Source of the DNA: Candidatus Giovannonibacteria bacterium RIFCSPHIGHO2_02_43_16
GTDB taxonomy: Bacteria; Patescibacteriota; Minisyncoccia; JACPKW01; UBA11713
Assembly (NCBI GenBank): GCA_001778545.1
Contig: MFHJ01000026.1
Location: forward strand, 1-16,546
Reading direction: 5' to 3'
DNA length: 16,546 bases
Shown here: piece after piece, positions 1 through 6,912 of the stretch
Layout: every line of letters begins with the position of its first letter
Position numbering within the stretch: position 1 is the stretch's first letter
The notes under the pieces: model-generated
What the model was told of the DNA's origin: nothing
The model's database searches: none
The model's input: only the letters and a program-made list of their open reading frames with translations
Program-made: the position numbers and the translations under genes

Positions 1-2
1 AT

Positions 3-728
3 TCCATGGTATTTATTGATGACGACCCGATTAACCAGGCCCTTATTAAAAATTATTTGCCGGACGTGGATGCGCCAAATTTACCGGCGAATCCGGAGCA
101 ATATGCTAAATTTCTGTTGGACCTGCCGTATTTTAAAAACATGAAAGCAATTACCGACGAAGACAAAATGAGAGGTAATTTATATGTTACGGAGCGTTTG
201 CGAAAAACCGCGGAACAGAAATATGTTTCACGAGAAGATTTTTTAAAAAGTTTGAATATTGAAGTCTCTTGTTTTATGGACGATAAATCCTGCGTGCCGA
301 GGTTAGCGCAGCTTACCGAGAAAACCAATCAATTTAATTCTAATAAACAGCCCTTTTCAGAAGACGAAATAAATCAGTCTATAGACGCAAAAAACCGTTC
401 AGTTTTTTATTGTTCTGCCCGCGATAAATTCGGAGATTACGGGGTAGTGGGCGCGGCGTTTGTTTCGACAAAAGATAAAGAGTGGATTATAGAATCAATT
501 CTTATGAGTTGCCGGGCGTTAGGGAGAGGCATAGAGGAGGCATTCCTGCAATTTATAGCCGATAATGCTGTTCAAAATAGCGCGCAAAAATTATCAGCCT
601 TATTTACTGAATCAAAGAAAAATAAGCCCGCCAAGGAATTTTTAGCCAAATATTTTCAAAATTTCAGCATGGAGTTAAAGAATATCAATATCGCCCCTAG
701 TTGGATAAAGTTGTCATGGAAAAAATAA
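3..728 (+). CDS. FkbH-like HAD-IIIC protein, C-terminal part (5' end outside window)
   Basis: This is the C-terminal part of an FkbH-family protein. The frame is open at the left edge (a Ser codon precedes the first Met at base 6), so the true start and the N-terminal HAD nucleophile motif lie upstream. Counting from that Met, it shows the late HAD motif FIDDDP at 3-8, AQLTEKTNQFN at 101-111, RDKFGDYGVVG at 139-149 and MSCRALGRGIE at 167-177. The last blocks form the GNAT-like tail typical of FkbH. Characterised members take the glyceryl group from 1,3-bisphosphoglycerate, remove phosphate and load it on the phosphopantetheine arm of an acyl carrier protein. The next gene encodes a carrier protein and overlaps it by 13 bases, which fits. 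The genes that turn glyceryl-ACP into methoxymalonyl-ACP are not seen here, so the glyceryl unit is probably used differently. Family is confident; donor and product are inferred. Confidence 0.88.
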   Translation, partial: SMVFIDDDPINQALIKNYLPDVDAPNLPANPEQYAKFLLDLPYFKNMKAITDEDKMRGNLYVTERLRKTAEQKYVSREDFLKSLNIEVSCFMDDKSCVPRLAQLTEKTNQFNSNKQPFSEDEINQSIDAKNRSVFYCSARDKFGDYGVVGAAFVSTKDKEWIIESILMSCRALGRGIEEAFLQFIADNAVQNSAQKLSALFTESKKNKPAKEFLAKYFQNFSMELKNINIAPSWIKLSWKK

Positions 729-946
729 AAAAGATAGCGCAAAAAGTATTCAAGGTTTCAGAAGGCGAAGTTACGGATGCCATGTCCCCAGAGACAATTC
801 CAGACTGGGATTCTATGAATTATCTTATTTTTATTTCTGAGCTTGAAAAAGAGTTTGGCGTGCAGTTCAGCATTAGCGAAACGATGGAAGCTAAAAATCT
901 AGGCGATATAAAAAATTATCTGAGGAATAAGGGCGTCAAATTCTAA
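716..946 (+). CDS. Acyl carrier protein
   Basis: Small acidic protein of 76 residues with the phosphopantetheine attachment motif DWDSMNYL. The modified residue is Ser33, in the usual D-S-M/L context, followed by a typical helix-III region and ending near a GVKF tail. The start chosen is ATG at 716, giving MEKIKK; an in-frame TTG at 701 would add five residues and is less likely. It overlaps the FkbH-like gene by 13 bases, and only one base separates its stop from the GNAT gene, so the three are probably cotranslated. Its place beside FkbH, MaoC and FabG-like genes points to a dedicated carrier for one acyl group used in glycan acylation, rather than the housekeeping fatty-acid ACP. That role is inferred. 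Confidence 0.9.
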   Translation: MEKIKKIAQKVFKVSEGEVTDAMSPETIPDWDSMNYLIFISELEKEFGVQFSISETMEAKNLGDIKNYLRNKGVKF

Positions 947-947
947 A

Positions 948-1937
948 ATGTATACGGTTAAAATTGCGAACGATAACGACATACCTAGATTGATAGAGTT
1001 TTTTCGCGGGGTTTATAGCCCAAGCCATATCCTGACGGAAAAAAAATATCTCGATTGGCAGTATAAAAATGCGGCAGCAAATATATATTATCCTGAATAT
1101 CCAAACCTGCTTCTTAAAAAAAACGATCAAATTGTGGGACACTTGGGATTGATACCGTATAAGTTTAAAATTAAAAAGGAAATAGTTAATGCGGCGTTCC
1201 TTGCAAGCCTAATAGTTGATAAAAATTTGCGTTCTCATGGGGCGGGAGTAATGCTTGTGCGCGAGGCGGAAAAATACTTCGACTTGCTGTATACGACGGG
1301 GTTTAATCCTAATTCCGTACCGGTGCTAAAATACTGCGGCTGGAAGGAAGAATTATGGATAAATCGCTGGGTATATAATGTGGGGGGCGAAAGGGTTATT
1401 AATAACAACGAGGCGCTTGAAATCAAAAAATTTAATGAATCATGGAATGAGTCATGGAAAACTTTGAAGCTTAAGCGCGAAGGCACAATCGACCGAAATT
1501 CCGATTATTTAAATTGGCGCTTTGTGGATAACCCATATATTAGGTATAAAATATATGGCCTAAAGAACAACAAAGGTTACGTTATTTTAAGAATTGAAAA
1601 AGGGGACGAGTATTCCGCATGCAGGATTGTCGATCTTATTTCTGAGGAAGCGAATGCCCGAGCTTTATTTCTCTCCGCGATTAATTACGCGATTGAGTCC
1701 AAAGTAGATTTTATAGATTTTTTTTCATTTCCTGTGATTTATGAAAAAAGTTTACGAGGAGCCGGCTTTAATATTTATGATCCAGCAGAAAATCCGGATC
1801 CACCAATTTTTCTCTTGCCGATCAATCGAGAACGACTAGCGCTCAATTTTTCATATAAGCAAATAAAGGGCGAGGATTTAAGGGCATCTGATTGGCTTGT
1901 CGTTAAGTCGGACGGCGATAGAGACAGAGCTTACTAG
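948..1937 (+). CDS. GNAT-superfamily acyltransferase (two-domain)
   Basis: Protein of 329 residues. The N-terminal half is a GNAT fold: an opening beta strand (VKIANDNDIPRLIEFF), the strand IVGHLGLIPY near 62-71 and an acyl-CoA/pantetheine-binding motif A around 88-104 (LIVDKNLRSHGAGVMLV), which matches the family pattern of a V-D strand followed by an R-x-x-G-x-G-like turn. A second domain begins near 185 with YLNWRFVDNPYIRY, echoing YLDWQYKN at 34-41, which suggests an internally duplicated two-GNAT layout. Such enzymes move an acyl group from CoA or a carrier protein to an amine or hydroxyl. Lying one base after the ACP gene, it is the best candidate to transfer the ACP-bound acyl group to an aminosugar. 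The substrate cannot be read from sequence. It has no signal peptide and is probably cytoplasmic. Confidence 0.8.
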   Translation: MYTVKIANDNDIPRLIEFFRGVYSPSHILTEKKYLDWQYKNAAANIYYPEYPNLLLKKNDQIVGHLGLIPYKFKIKKEIVNAAFLASLIVDKNLRSHGAGVMLVREAEKYFDLLYTTGFNPNSVPVLKYCGWKEELWINRWVYNVGGERVINNNEALEIKKFNESWNESWKTLKLKREGTIDRNSDYLNWRFVDNPYIRYKIYGLKNNKGYVILRIEKGDEYSACRIVDLISEEANARALFLSAINYAIESKVDFIDFFSFPVIYEKSLRGAGFNIYDPAENPDPPIFLLPINRERLALNFSYKQIKGEDLRASDWLVVKSDGDRDRAY

Positions 1938-1951
1938 CTAAAAACAAAAAA

Positions 1952-2359
1952 ATGAAGTTTGAAGATATAATTGTTGGTTTTGAAACGGCGATTTTGCCTT
2001 GCGTTTTCTCAGATGACGACGTTAGGGTATTTGGAAATCTTTCGGGAGACAAAAACCCCTTACATTATGAAAAAAAGTACGCAGAATCAAAAGGGTTCGA
2101 TAAGCCTTTGGTTCACGGCATACTTTTGGCTTCAAAATTCTCATTCCTAGTTGGAATGGTAATTCCTGGAGAAAATAGCTTATATATTTCTCAGGAATTG
2201 CGTTTTCATAAACCTATTTTCGTGGGAGAAAAAATAAGTTTTAAAGGTACCGTAATAAGTAAATCAGAATCAACAAAAATAGTCGAGATCAAAACCGAAA
2301 TTTTTAATTCTGGGGGCGACCTGGCTGTTAGCGGAAAGGCATTAGTGAAGATAATTTGA
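1952..2359 (+). CDS. MaoC-like (R)-hydratase/dehydratase
   Basis: Single hot-dog domain of 135 residues, the normal size for short MaoC/PhaJ-like hydratases. The hydratase motif is clear: SGDKNPLH at 31-38, giving the catalytic pair Asp33 and His38 with Asn35. It is followed by KPLVHGILLAS at 51-61. Family members interconvert (R)-3-hydroxyacyl and trans-2-enoyl thioesters on CoA or ACP. With the adjacent FabG-like SDR it forms a reductase/dehydratase pair, but no ketosynthase lies in the window, so a full fatty-acid cycle is not supported. It may act on the acyl group carried by the nearby ACP: for example, beta-elimination of water from a glyceryl thioester, or hydration to a 3-hydroxyacyl group. 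It starts 14 bases after the GNAT gene, with no Shine-Dalgarno sequence. Confidence 0.87.
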   Translation: MKFEDIIVGFETAILPCVFSDDDVRVFGNLSGDKNPLHYEKKYAESKGFDKPLVHGILLASKFSFLVGMVIPGENSLYISQELRFHKPIFVGEKISFKGTVISKSESTKIVEIKTEIFNSGGDLAVSGKALVKII

Positions 2360-2361
2360 TT

Positions 2362-3087
2362 ATGAAGAAATTGGAGAAAAAGATAATTTTAATTACCGGA
2401 GCAAACAGCGGGATAGGGAGGGCTACAGCCGTTCTTGCGGCGAAAGAAGGCGCAAATGTCATCGTCAATTATTTGAAAAACGAAAAGGAGGCTGAAAAAG
2501 TCGTCAAAGAACTTCAGGATATCGGCAGCGATGCGGTTGCGATTGAAGCTGATGTTTCAAATTATGACGAAGTTTTGAAAATGTCTTTGATTGTCAAGGA
2601 AAAATACGGGAAAATTAATGGGATTGTTAATAATGCCAGCGCCAGTTTGGACTATAAGCGGTTTGCGGATTCAGATTGGAATGATTTTAAGAAACATATC
2701 GAAGCGCAGATCCATGGAGCGTTCAATGTCGTAAAGGCATTTCTGCCTTTATTCGCAAACGGAGAGGCAGGGAGTATTGTAAATATCGCGAGCCGGGTAA
2801 CGTTGGGTTCCTCAGCCGCGGGGATTAGCGGATACGCAACGGCAAAATATGGGCTTATTGGTTTAACCAATGCTCTTGCAAACGAGTTGGAAAAAAGGAG
2901 AATTCGCGTAAATGCCGTTTCTCCAAGTTTTGTTGAGACCGGCCTAACTAAGAATTTGCCGAGAATTTATAAAGAAATAAGCGCAAACGGCAGTCTCGGG
3001 ATTAAACCGGGAGACGTTGCAGAGGAAGTAATTAATCTTCTTTCTTCAGATGCCGCGGATCTTAATGGCATAAATTTACCAGTATAA
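2362..3087 (+). CDS. FabG-like short-chain dehydrogenase/reductase
   Basis: Classical SDR of 241 residues, close to the usual length. It shows the NAD(P)-binding motif TGANSGIG at 12-19, NNAS at 90-93 (usual NNAG), the active-site Ser144 in NIAS and YATAK with catalytic Tyr158 and Lys162. Ser and Tyr are 14 apart rather than the common 13. The closest general resemblance is to 3-oxoacyl-ACP reductases, which suits its neighbours (ACP, MaoC). The C terminus stops at NGINLPV, just where family members normally continue into a V-D-G-G segment, so the tail is shortened. ATG at 2362 is preferred over the in-frame TTG at 2356; the gap to the MaoC stop is then two bases. Its stop overlaps the next start in TAATG, implying translational coupling. 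The exact substrate is unknown. Confidence 0.85.
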   Translation: MKKLEKKIILITGANSGIGRATAVLAAKEGANVIVNYLKNEKEAEKVVKELQDIGSDAVAIEADVSNYDEVLKMSLIVKEKYGKINGIVNNASASLDYKRFADSDWNDFKKHIEAQIHGAFNVVKAFLPLFANGEAGSIVNIASRVTLGSSAAGISGYATAKYGLIGLTNALANELEKRRIRVNAVSPSFVETGLTKNLPRIYKEISANGSLGIKPGDVAEEVINLLSSDAADLNGINLPV

Positions 3088-4115
3088 TGGTTTTTCTGGC
3101 GATTAATTATCACTATATAGATGACGAAAAGAAATATGAACGCGGGATTTATCCGGTCTCGGTTAAGCGATTTCAAGAACAACTCGAAAAATTAGGAAAA
3201 TTTTTTACTTTTGTCGGCCAGAAGGATGTGCTGGATGCGCTAGCTTGGGGAAAAAAATTGCCCGAAAACTGCTGCGTGGTCACGTTTGATGACGGGCTTA
3301 AATCCCAATATGAACAGGCGTTGCCGATTCTAAATAAGATGGGCATACCAGCAATTTTCTTCATTAACGGTCTTCCATATTTGGAGAGCAAGGCCCTTTT
3401 TGTCCATAAGGTTCATTGGGCGAGATCAAAGATGTCCCCTGCGGAGTTTCTGGGCGAAGTGTCCCATCTTTACACGCTCTTTACCGGAGAACCGTTTAAC
3501 CTGGGATCATTCATTAACATGTCTGAAGAACAATTGCGCAGTTTTTATCCGTATGACCATTTGGATGAGACGCGGATAAAAATTTTCCTGAACAAAAGCA
3601 CGCTAGATCTTGCTTTGCGCGAACAAATTATCAACACGATTTTTAAATCAATCGTTAAAGAGGAGAAGGAATTTTGTGATAATTTTTATATGACGAATAA
3701 ACAAGTTTTGGAATTATATAAAAATGGTTCAATCGGCTGGCATGGCTATGCTCACAAGCCAGTCACATTGTTAAGCGATTCGGCAATGCAGACCGAATTA
3801 AAAAGCGCAAGCAGGGTGCTATCGTATATTACGGGAGATTCAAAAGCTGCGGCAAATTCCGTTTCATTTCCTCATACGATCCCGGTTTCATTAAAAATAG
3901 CTCAAGTCGCGGGATCTGTCGGCATGAAATTCGGCTTTACGATGGAGAAAGCGTTTAATACATCGCTCCTGCACCCTTTATTATTCAGTCGGCTTGATGC
4001 CAACGATATACCTGGCGGGAAAGCTCCTCTCTTTAGCATGGAAGATAATGGCATAAAGATTTTGGACAAGAAATTGAATATTTGCCGCCGAGAATATTTT
4101 GAAGAAGGAACGTAA
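3087..4115 (+). CDS. Polysaccharide deacetylase (NodB-like) family protein
   Basis: Protein of 342 residues with the NodB-type metal-dependent deacetylase signature: NYHYID at 7-12, TFDDG at 66-70 (catalytic base and metal-ligand Asp), and WHGYAHKP at 218-225, where His219 and His223 would be the two metal-binding histidines. FPH at 261-263 follows. About 150 residues separate motifs 1 and 2, a larger insert than in compact NodB domains. The N terminus begins directly with the first strand, and no signal peptide or membrane segment is visible. It is therefore probably cytoplasmic and likely acts on a nucleotide sugar or free sugar intermediate rather than on cell wall. In this locus it could remove an N-acetyl group so that another acyl group can be installed. 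Overlaps the SDR stop in TAATG. Family is secure; substrate is inference. Confidence 0.85.
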   Translation: MVFLAINYHYIDDEKKYERGIYPVSVKRFQEQLEKLGKFFTFVGQKDVLDALAWGKKLPENCCVVTFDDGLKSQYEQALPILNKMGIPAIFFINGLPYLESKALFVHKVHWARSKMSPAEFLGEVSHLYTLFTGEPFNLGSFINMSEEQLRSFYPYDHLDETRIKIFLNKSTLDLALREQIINTIFKSIVKEEKEFCDNFYMTNKQVLELYKNGSIGWHGYAHKPVTLLSDSAMQTELKSASRVLSYITGDSKAAANSVSFPHTIPVSLKIAQVAGSVGMKFGFTMEKAFNTSLLHPLLFSRLDANDIPGGKAPLFSMEDNGIKILDKKLNICRREYFEEGT

Positions 4116-4131
4116 GAATTAGCGAGAATTA

Positions 4132-4160
4132 TTACAAAACTAAAGCAGAAATGATATAGT
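4132..4160 (+). promoter_or_regulatory. Possible sigma-70-type promoter before the PtmA-like gene
   Basis: In the 56-base gap after the deacetylase gene, TTACAA (4132-4137) and TATAGT (4155-4160) are separated by 17 bases, resembling -35 and -10 boxes. Transcription would begin around 4167, about five bases before the ATG at 4172, giving an almost leaderless message. No Shine-Dalgarno sequence is present. The region is AT-rich, so chance matches are possible. Confidence 0.4.
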
Positions 4161-4171
4161 TATAAGTCTGT

Positions 4172-4999
4172 ATGAGTTATTTGGATGAAATTTTCGGAAT
4201 CAAAGATCGAGTAGCATTGATCACGGGGGGAAATGGACACTTGGGTTCGGAATACGCCGAAGCGTTTGCCAAGGCTGGAGCTAAGGTCGCGGTTTTTGAT
4301 GTTACGGAAAAACCGAGTACCAAAGTCCAGAAATTAATTGATAGCGGCCTACCCATAATTTCTTTGAAAGTGGATGTAACCAAAAAAGGCGAAATTGCCG
4401 CCGGTTTTGAGAAAATAATTTCCAAATTCGGCGCGCCGACTATTCTTGTGAATAACGCCGGGCTCGGCTCACGCCCCAACGCCCCGCCGGAGGAAAACGG
4501 CCCATTTGAAAATTATCCCGAAGAATCGTGGGACGCCATGCTTGATTCGCACCTCAAGGGAATGTTTTTTATGTCACAGGTTTTTATTAAAAATTTTAGA
4601 GCGGCTAAGGAGAAGAAGGGAAGCATCATTAACATCTCCTCTACTTATGGATTGGTTTCCCCGATTCAGAGCATGTATGAGTTTCGGCGCAGGGGCGGCG
4701 AGGAATACTATAAACCGGTCGGCTACAGCGTGGCAAAATCGGGAGTTTTGAATTTTACGAAATGGCTCGCGGAATACGCGGCGCCGCTTGGGATCAGGGT
4801 CAATACGCTCGCGCCCGGCGGGGTTTACGAAGCGAATATGGCTCCAGAATTTGTTAAGGAATACGAAAACCGGACAATGTTGAGGCGAATGGCAAAAACC
4901 ACGGATTATAACGGCGCGGTTTTGTTCCTGGCGTCGGAAGCGTCGGATTATATGACGGGGAGCCTTTTAGTGGTAGACGGCGGCTGGACCGCGATATAA
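4172..4999 (+). CDS. PtmA-like SDR oxidoreductase
   Basis: Classical SDR of 275 residues. The dinucleotide motif is TGGNGHLG at 18-25 and NNAG lies at 94-97. The catalytic region has ISSTYG at 155-160 and YSVAK with Tyr185 and Lys189. An insert of roughly 15 residues (around 166-182) sits between the Ser and Tyr motifs, and the chain ends in the canonical VVDGGW. This insert and overall look recall PtmA of the Campylobacter flagellin-glycan (legionaminic acid) locus and gluconate 5-dehydrogenase-like SDRs; the resemblance is from memory, not a search. It would oxidise or reduce a sugar hydroxyl or keto group with NAD(P). A promoter-like sequence precedes it, and the transketolase gene follows after four bases, so the two are probably coexpressed and may act in sequence. 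The substrate is not known. Confidence 0.85.
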   Translation: MSYLDEIFGIKDRVALITGGNGHLGSEYAEAFAKAGAKVAVFDVTEKPSTKVQKLIDSGLPIISLKVDVTKKGEIAAGFEKIISKFGAPTILVNNAGLGSRPNAPPEENGPFENYPEESWDAMLDSHLKGMFFMSQVFIKNFRAAKEKKGSIINISSTYGLVSPIQSMYEFRRRGGEEYYKPVGYSVAKSGVLNFTKWLAEYAAPLGIRVNTLAPGGVYEANMAPEFVKEYENRTMLRRMAKTTDYNGAVLFLASEASDYMTGSLLVVDGGWTAI

Positions 5000-5003
5000 A
5001 TTC

Positions 5004-6908
5004 ATGGATTTATTTTACGCCCCGCTTGATGAAATAAAAAAAGTTCGAAAGGAAATATCCGATCCGTTTTTGCGAGCGGAGACGCTGGCCGATATTTTCA
5101 GAATCAATACTCTTTACATGATTAAATTGGCCGGCTCCGGGCACATAGGCACAAGTTTTTCCGCTATGGATATCGCGGCTTGGCTTTGGCTGGAGGAGAT
5201 GGAAAATCCCAACGCGCGAGATTCAAAAGATTCCGATATTTATTTTTCTTCAAAGGGACACGACATTCCGGGGCTTTATTCCATTTTGATCGGCCTCGAA
5301 AAAATCCCGTTTGATTTTTTGCATAAACTTCGGAGACTCAACGGGCTTCCTGGGCACCCGGACATTTCAATCCCTTTCATCGCGGCAAATACCGGATCTT
5401 TAGGAATGGGAATTTCTAAGGCGCGGGGAATGGCGCTTGCCCGGCGCCTAAAAGGAGAAAAAGGAAGGATCTATGTTTTAACCGGAGACGGAGAATTGCA
5501 GGAGGGGCAGATTTGGGAATCGCTCCATCCGGCCGCCAACGGAAAATTTTCCGAGATTACGGCTATTGTAGACCATAATAAACTGCAATCCGATAACTGG
5601 GTTAAGGACGTATCCGATCTCGGGAATATTGAGGATAAGTTTAGATCTTTCGGATGGGAGGTCGAGAGATGCGATGGCCACTCGCTTAGGGAATTTGTGA
5701 AATCATTGCGGGAAATTAAAGAGGCGGGAATTAAAAATCAAAAGCCGCAGGTTCTTATCGCGGATACGATCAAAGGGAAGGGAGTTTCTTTTATGGAGCC
5801 TCATAATTTTAAAGGAGGAGGATACAAATATCATGCCGGCGCGCCGAGCGATAGCGATTATTCCGCGGCATTCTCCGAGCTTTCGGCGGCATTGAATAAA
5901 AAACTGGAATCTTTTGGAATGAGTGCGCTTAAATTCGAAAAAGTGCCTTTGCCAGTTAAGTCCGCGCCGAAAAAGCCGGAAAATCCGATTTCTGCTTTCG
6001 GAGAAGAGCTGGTAAGGATTTCGGAAGATAGAAAAGATATAGTAGTCTTAGACGCCGATTTGGCGGCTGACGGGGGCATATTGGGCTTTAAGAAAAAATT
6101 TCCCGAGAGATTCAAAGAATGCGGGATCGCGGAACAAGATATGGTGTCCGTGGCAAGCGGACTCGCGCTCGAGGGCATGCTTCCCATAATTCATTCATAT
6201 TCCTGTTTTATGCCCACAAGAGCGAACGAACAATTTTATAATAACGCGAGCGAGAAAAAGAAAATCATTTATATTGGAACTCTTTCCGGTTTATTGCCGG
6301 CGACTCCCGGACATTCACACCAGTCTGTCAGGGATATTTCCGCTGTTGGATCGTGCCCGGAGTTGATCATGGTCGAGCCTTCTTCGGAAAAAGAAGCGCG
6401 GCTTGCGATCCGATGGGCGGTTGAACAAAATGTAGCGAGCACATATATCCGCTTCTCAAGCGTTTCGCTCGACTTGCCGTATACGCTTCCCGAAAATTAC
6501 GATTTCAAGAAAGGGCAGGGGGTTTTATTAAAGGAAGGGAAGGACGCGGCCATTGTCGCGTACGGGCAGGTTATGCTGAAGGAGGCGATATTGGCGGCGG
6601 AGATTCTTTCTGCGAAAGGCATTTCGCTTGCGGTGGTAAATCTGCCATGGCTTAATGTCTTAGATCGCGAGTGGCTCAAAGACCTTGCTGATTTTAAGAT
6701 TATTTTTACTCTAGACGACCACTATATTAAGGGAGGGCAGGGAGAATTTCTCGCGGCGGAAATTTCACGGACATTTGACAAGCCTCCAAAAATTTTCTCG
6801 TTCGGGGTCGAAGATATCCCCGTCTGCGGATGGAACGACGAGGTCTTGAAATACCACGGGCTCGATTCAAAATCATTAGCGGAAAAAATAGAGAAAATAA
6901 TTTTATAA
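5004..6908 (+). CDS. tkt: Transketolase (single chain)
   Basis: Thiamine-diphosphate enzyme of 634 residues with N- and C-terminal halves in one chain, near the usual 620-680. It shows SGHIG with His47, SSKGHD at 82-87, GLPGHP at 114-119, the TPP/Mg motif starting GDGELQEGQ at 161-169 and ending at Asn192, then the pyrimidine-domain GIAEQD at 374-379 with the TPP-activating Glu377. A hydrophilic linker (about 305-330) joins the halves. Transketolases move a two-carbon ketol unit between sugar phosphates in the cytoplasm. Placement between a PtmA-like SDR and a sugar epimerase, inside a nonulosonate operon, suggests it may serve glycan precursor synthesis, although a general pentose-phosphate role is possible. 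It starts 4 bases after the SDR stop and ends 4 bases before the next gene, with no Shine-Dalgarno sequence. Confidence 0.93.
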   Translation: MDLFYAPLDEIKKVRKEISDPFLRAETLADIFRINTLYMIKLAGSGHIGTSFSAMDIAAWLWLEEMENPNARDSKDSDIYFSSKGHDIPGLYSILIGLEKIPFDFLHKLRRLNGLPGHPDISIPFIAANTGSLGMGISKARGMALARRLKGEKGRIYVLTGDGELQEGQIWESLHPAANGKFSEITAIVDHNKLQSDNWVKDVSDLGNIEDKFRSFGWEVERCDGHSLREFVKSLREIKEAGIKNQKPQVLIADTIKGKGVSFMEPHNFKGGGYKYHAGAPSDSDYSAAFSELSAALNKKLESFGMSALKFEKVPLPVKSAPKKPENPISAFGEELVRISEDRKDIVVLDADLAADGGILGFKKKFPERFKECGIAEQDMVSVASGLALEGMLPIIHSYSCFMPTRANEQFYNNASEKKKIIYIGTLSGLLPATPGHSHQSVRDISAVGSCPELIMVEPSSEKEARLAIRWAVEQNVASTYIRFSSVSLDLPYTLPENYDFKKGQGVLLKEGKDAAIVAYGQVMLKEAILAAEILSAKGISLAVVNLPWLNVLDREWLKDLADFKIIFTLDDHYIKGGQGEFLAAEISRTFDKPPKIFSFGVEDIPVCGWNDEVLKYHGLDSKSLAEKIEKIIL

Positions 6909-6912
6909 CTGG

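Noticed and set aside
701..715. TTG at 701 as start of the acyl carrier protein
   Set aside because: ATG at 716 gives a normal-length ACP beginning MEKIKK; the extra five residues are not typical and lie within the FkbH-like frame.
1952..3087. MaoC and FabG-like genes as part of polyhydroxyalkanoate or housekeeping fatty-acid synthesis
   Set aside because: No PHA synthase, ketosynthase, malonyl transferase or enoyl reductase is present in the window; the neighbours are glycan genes.
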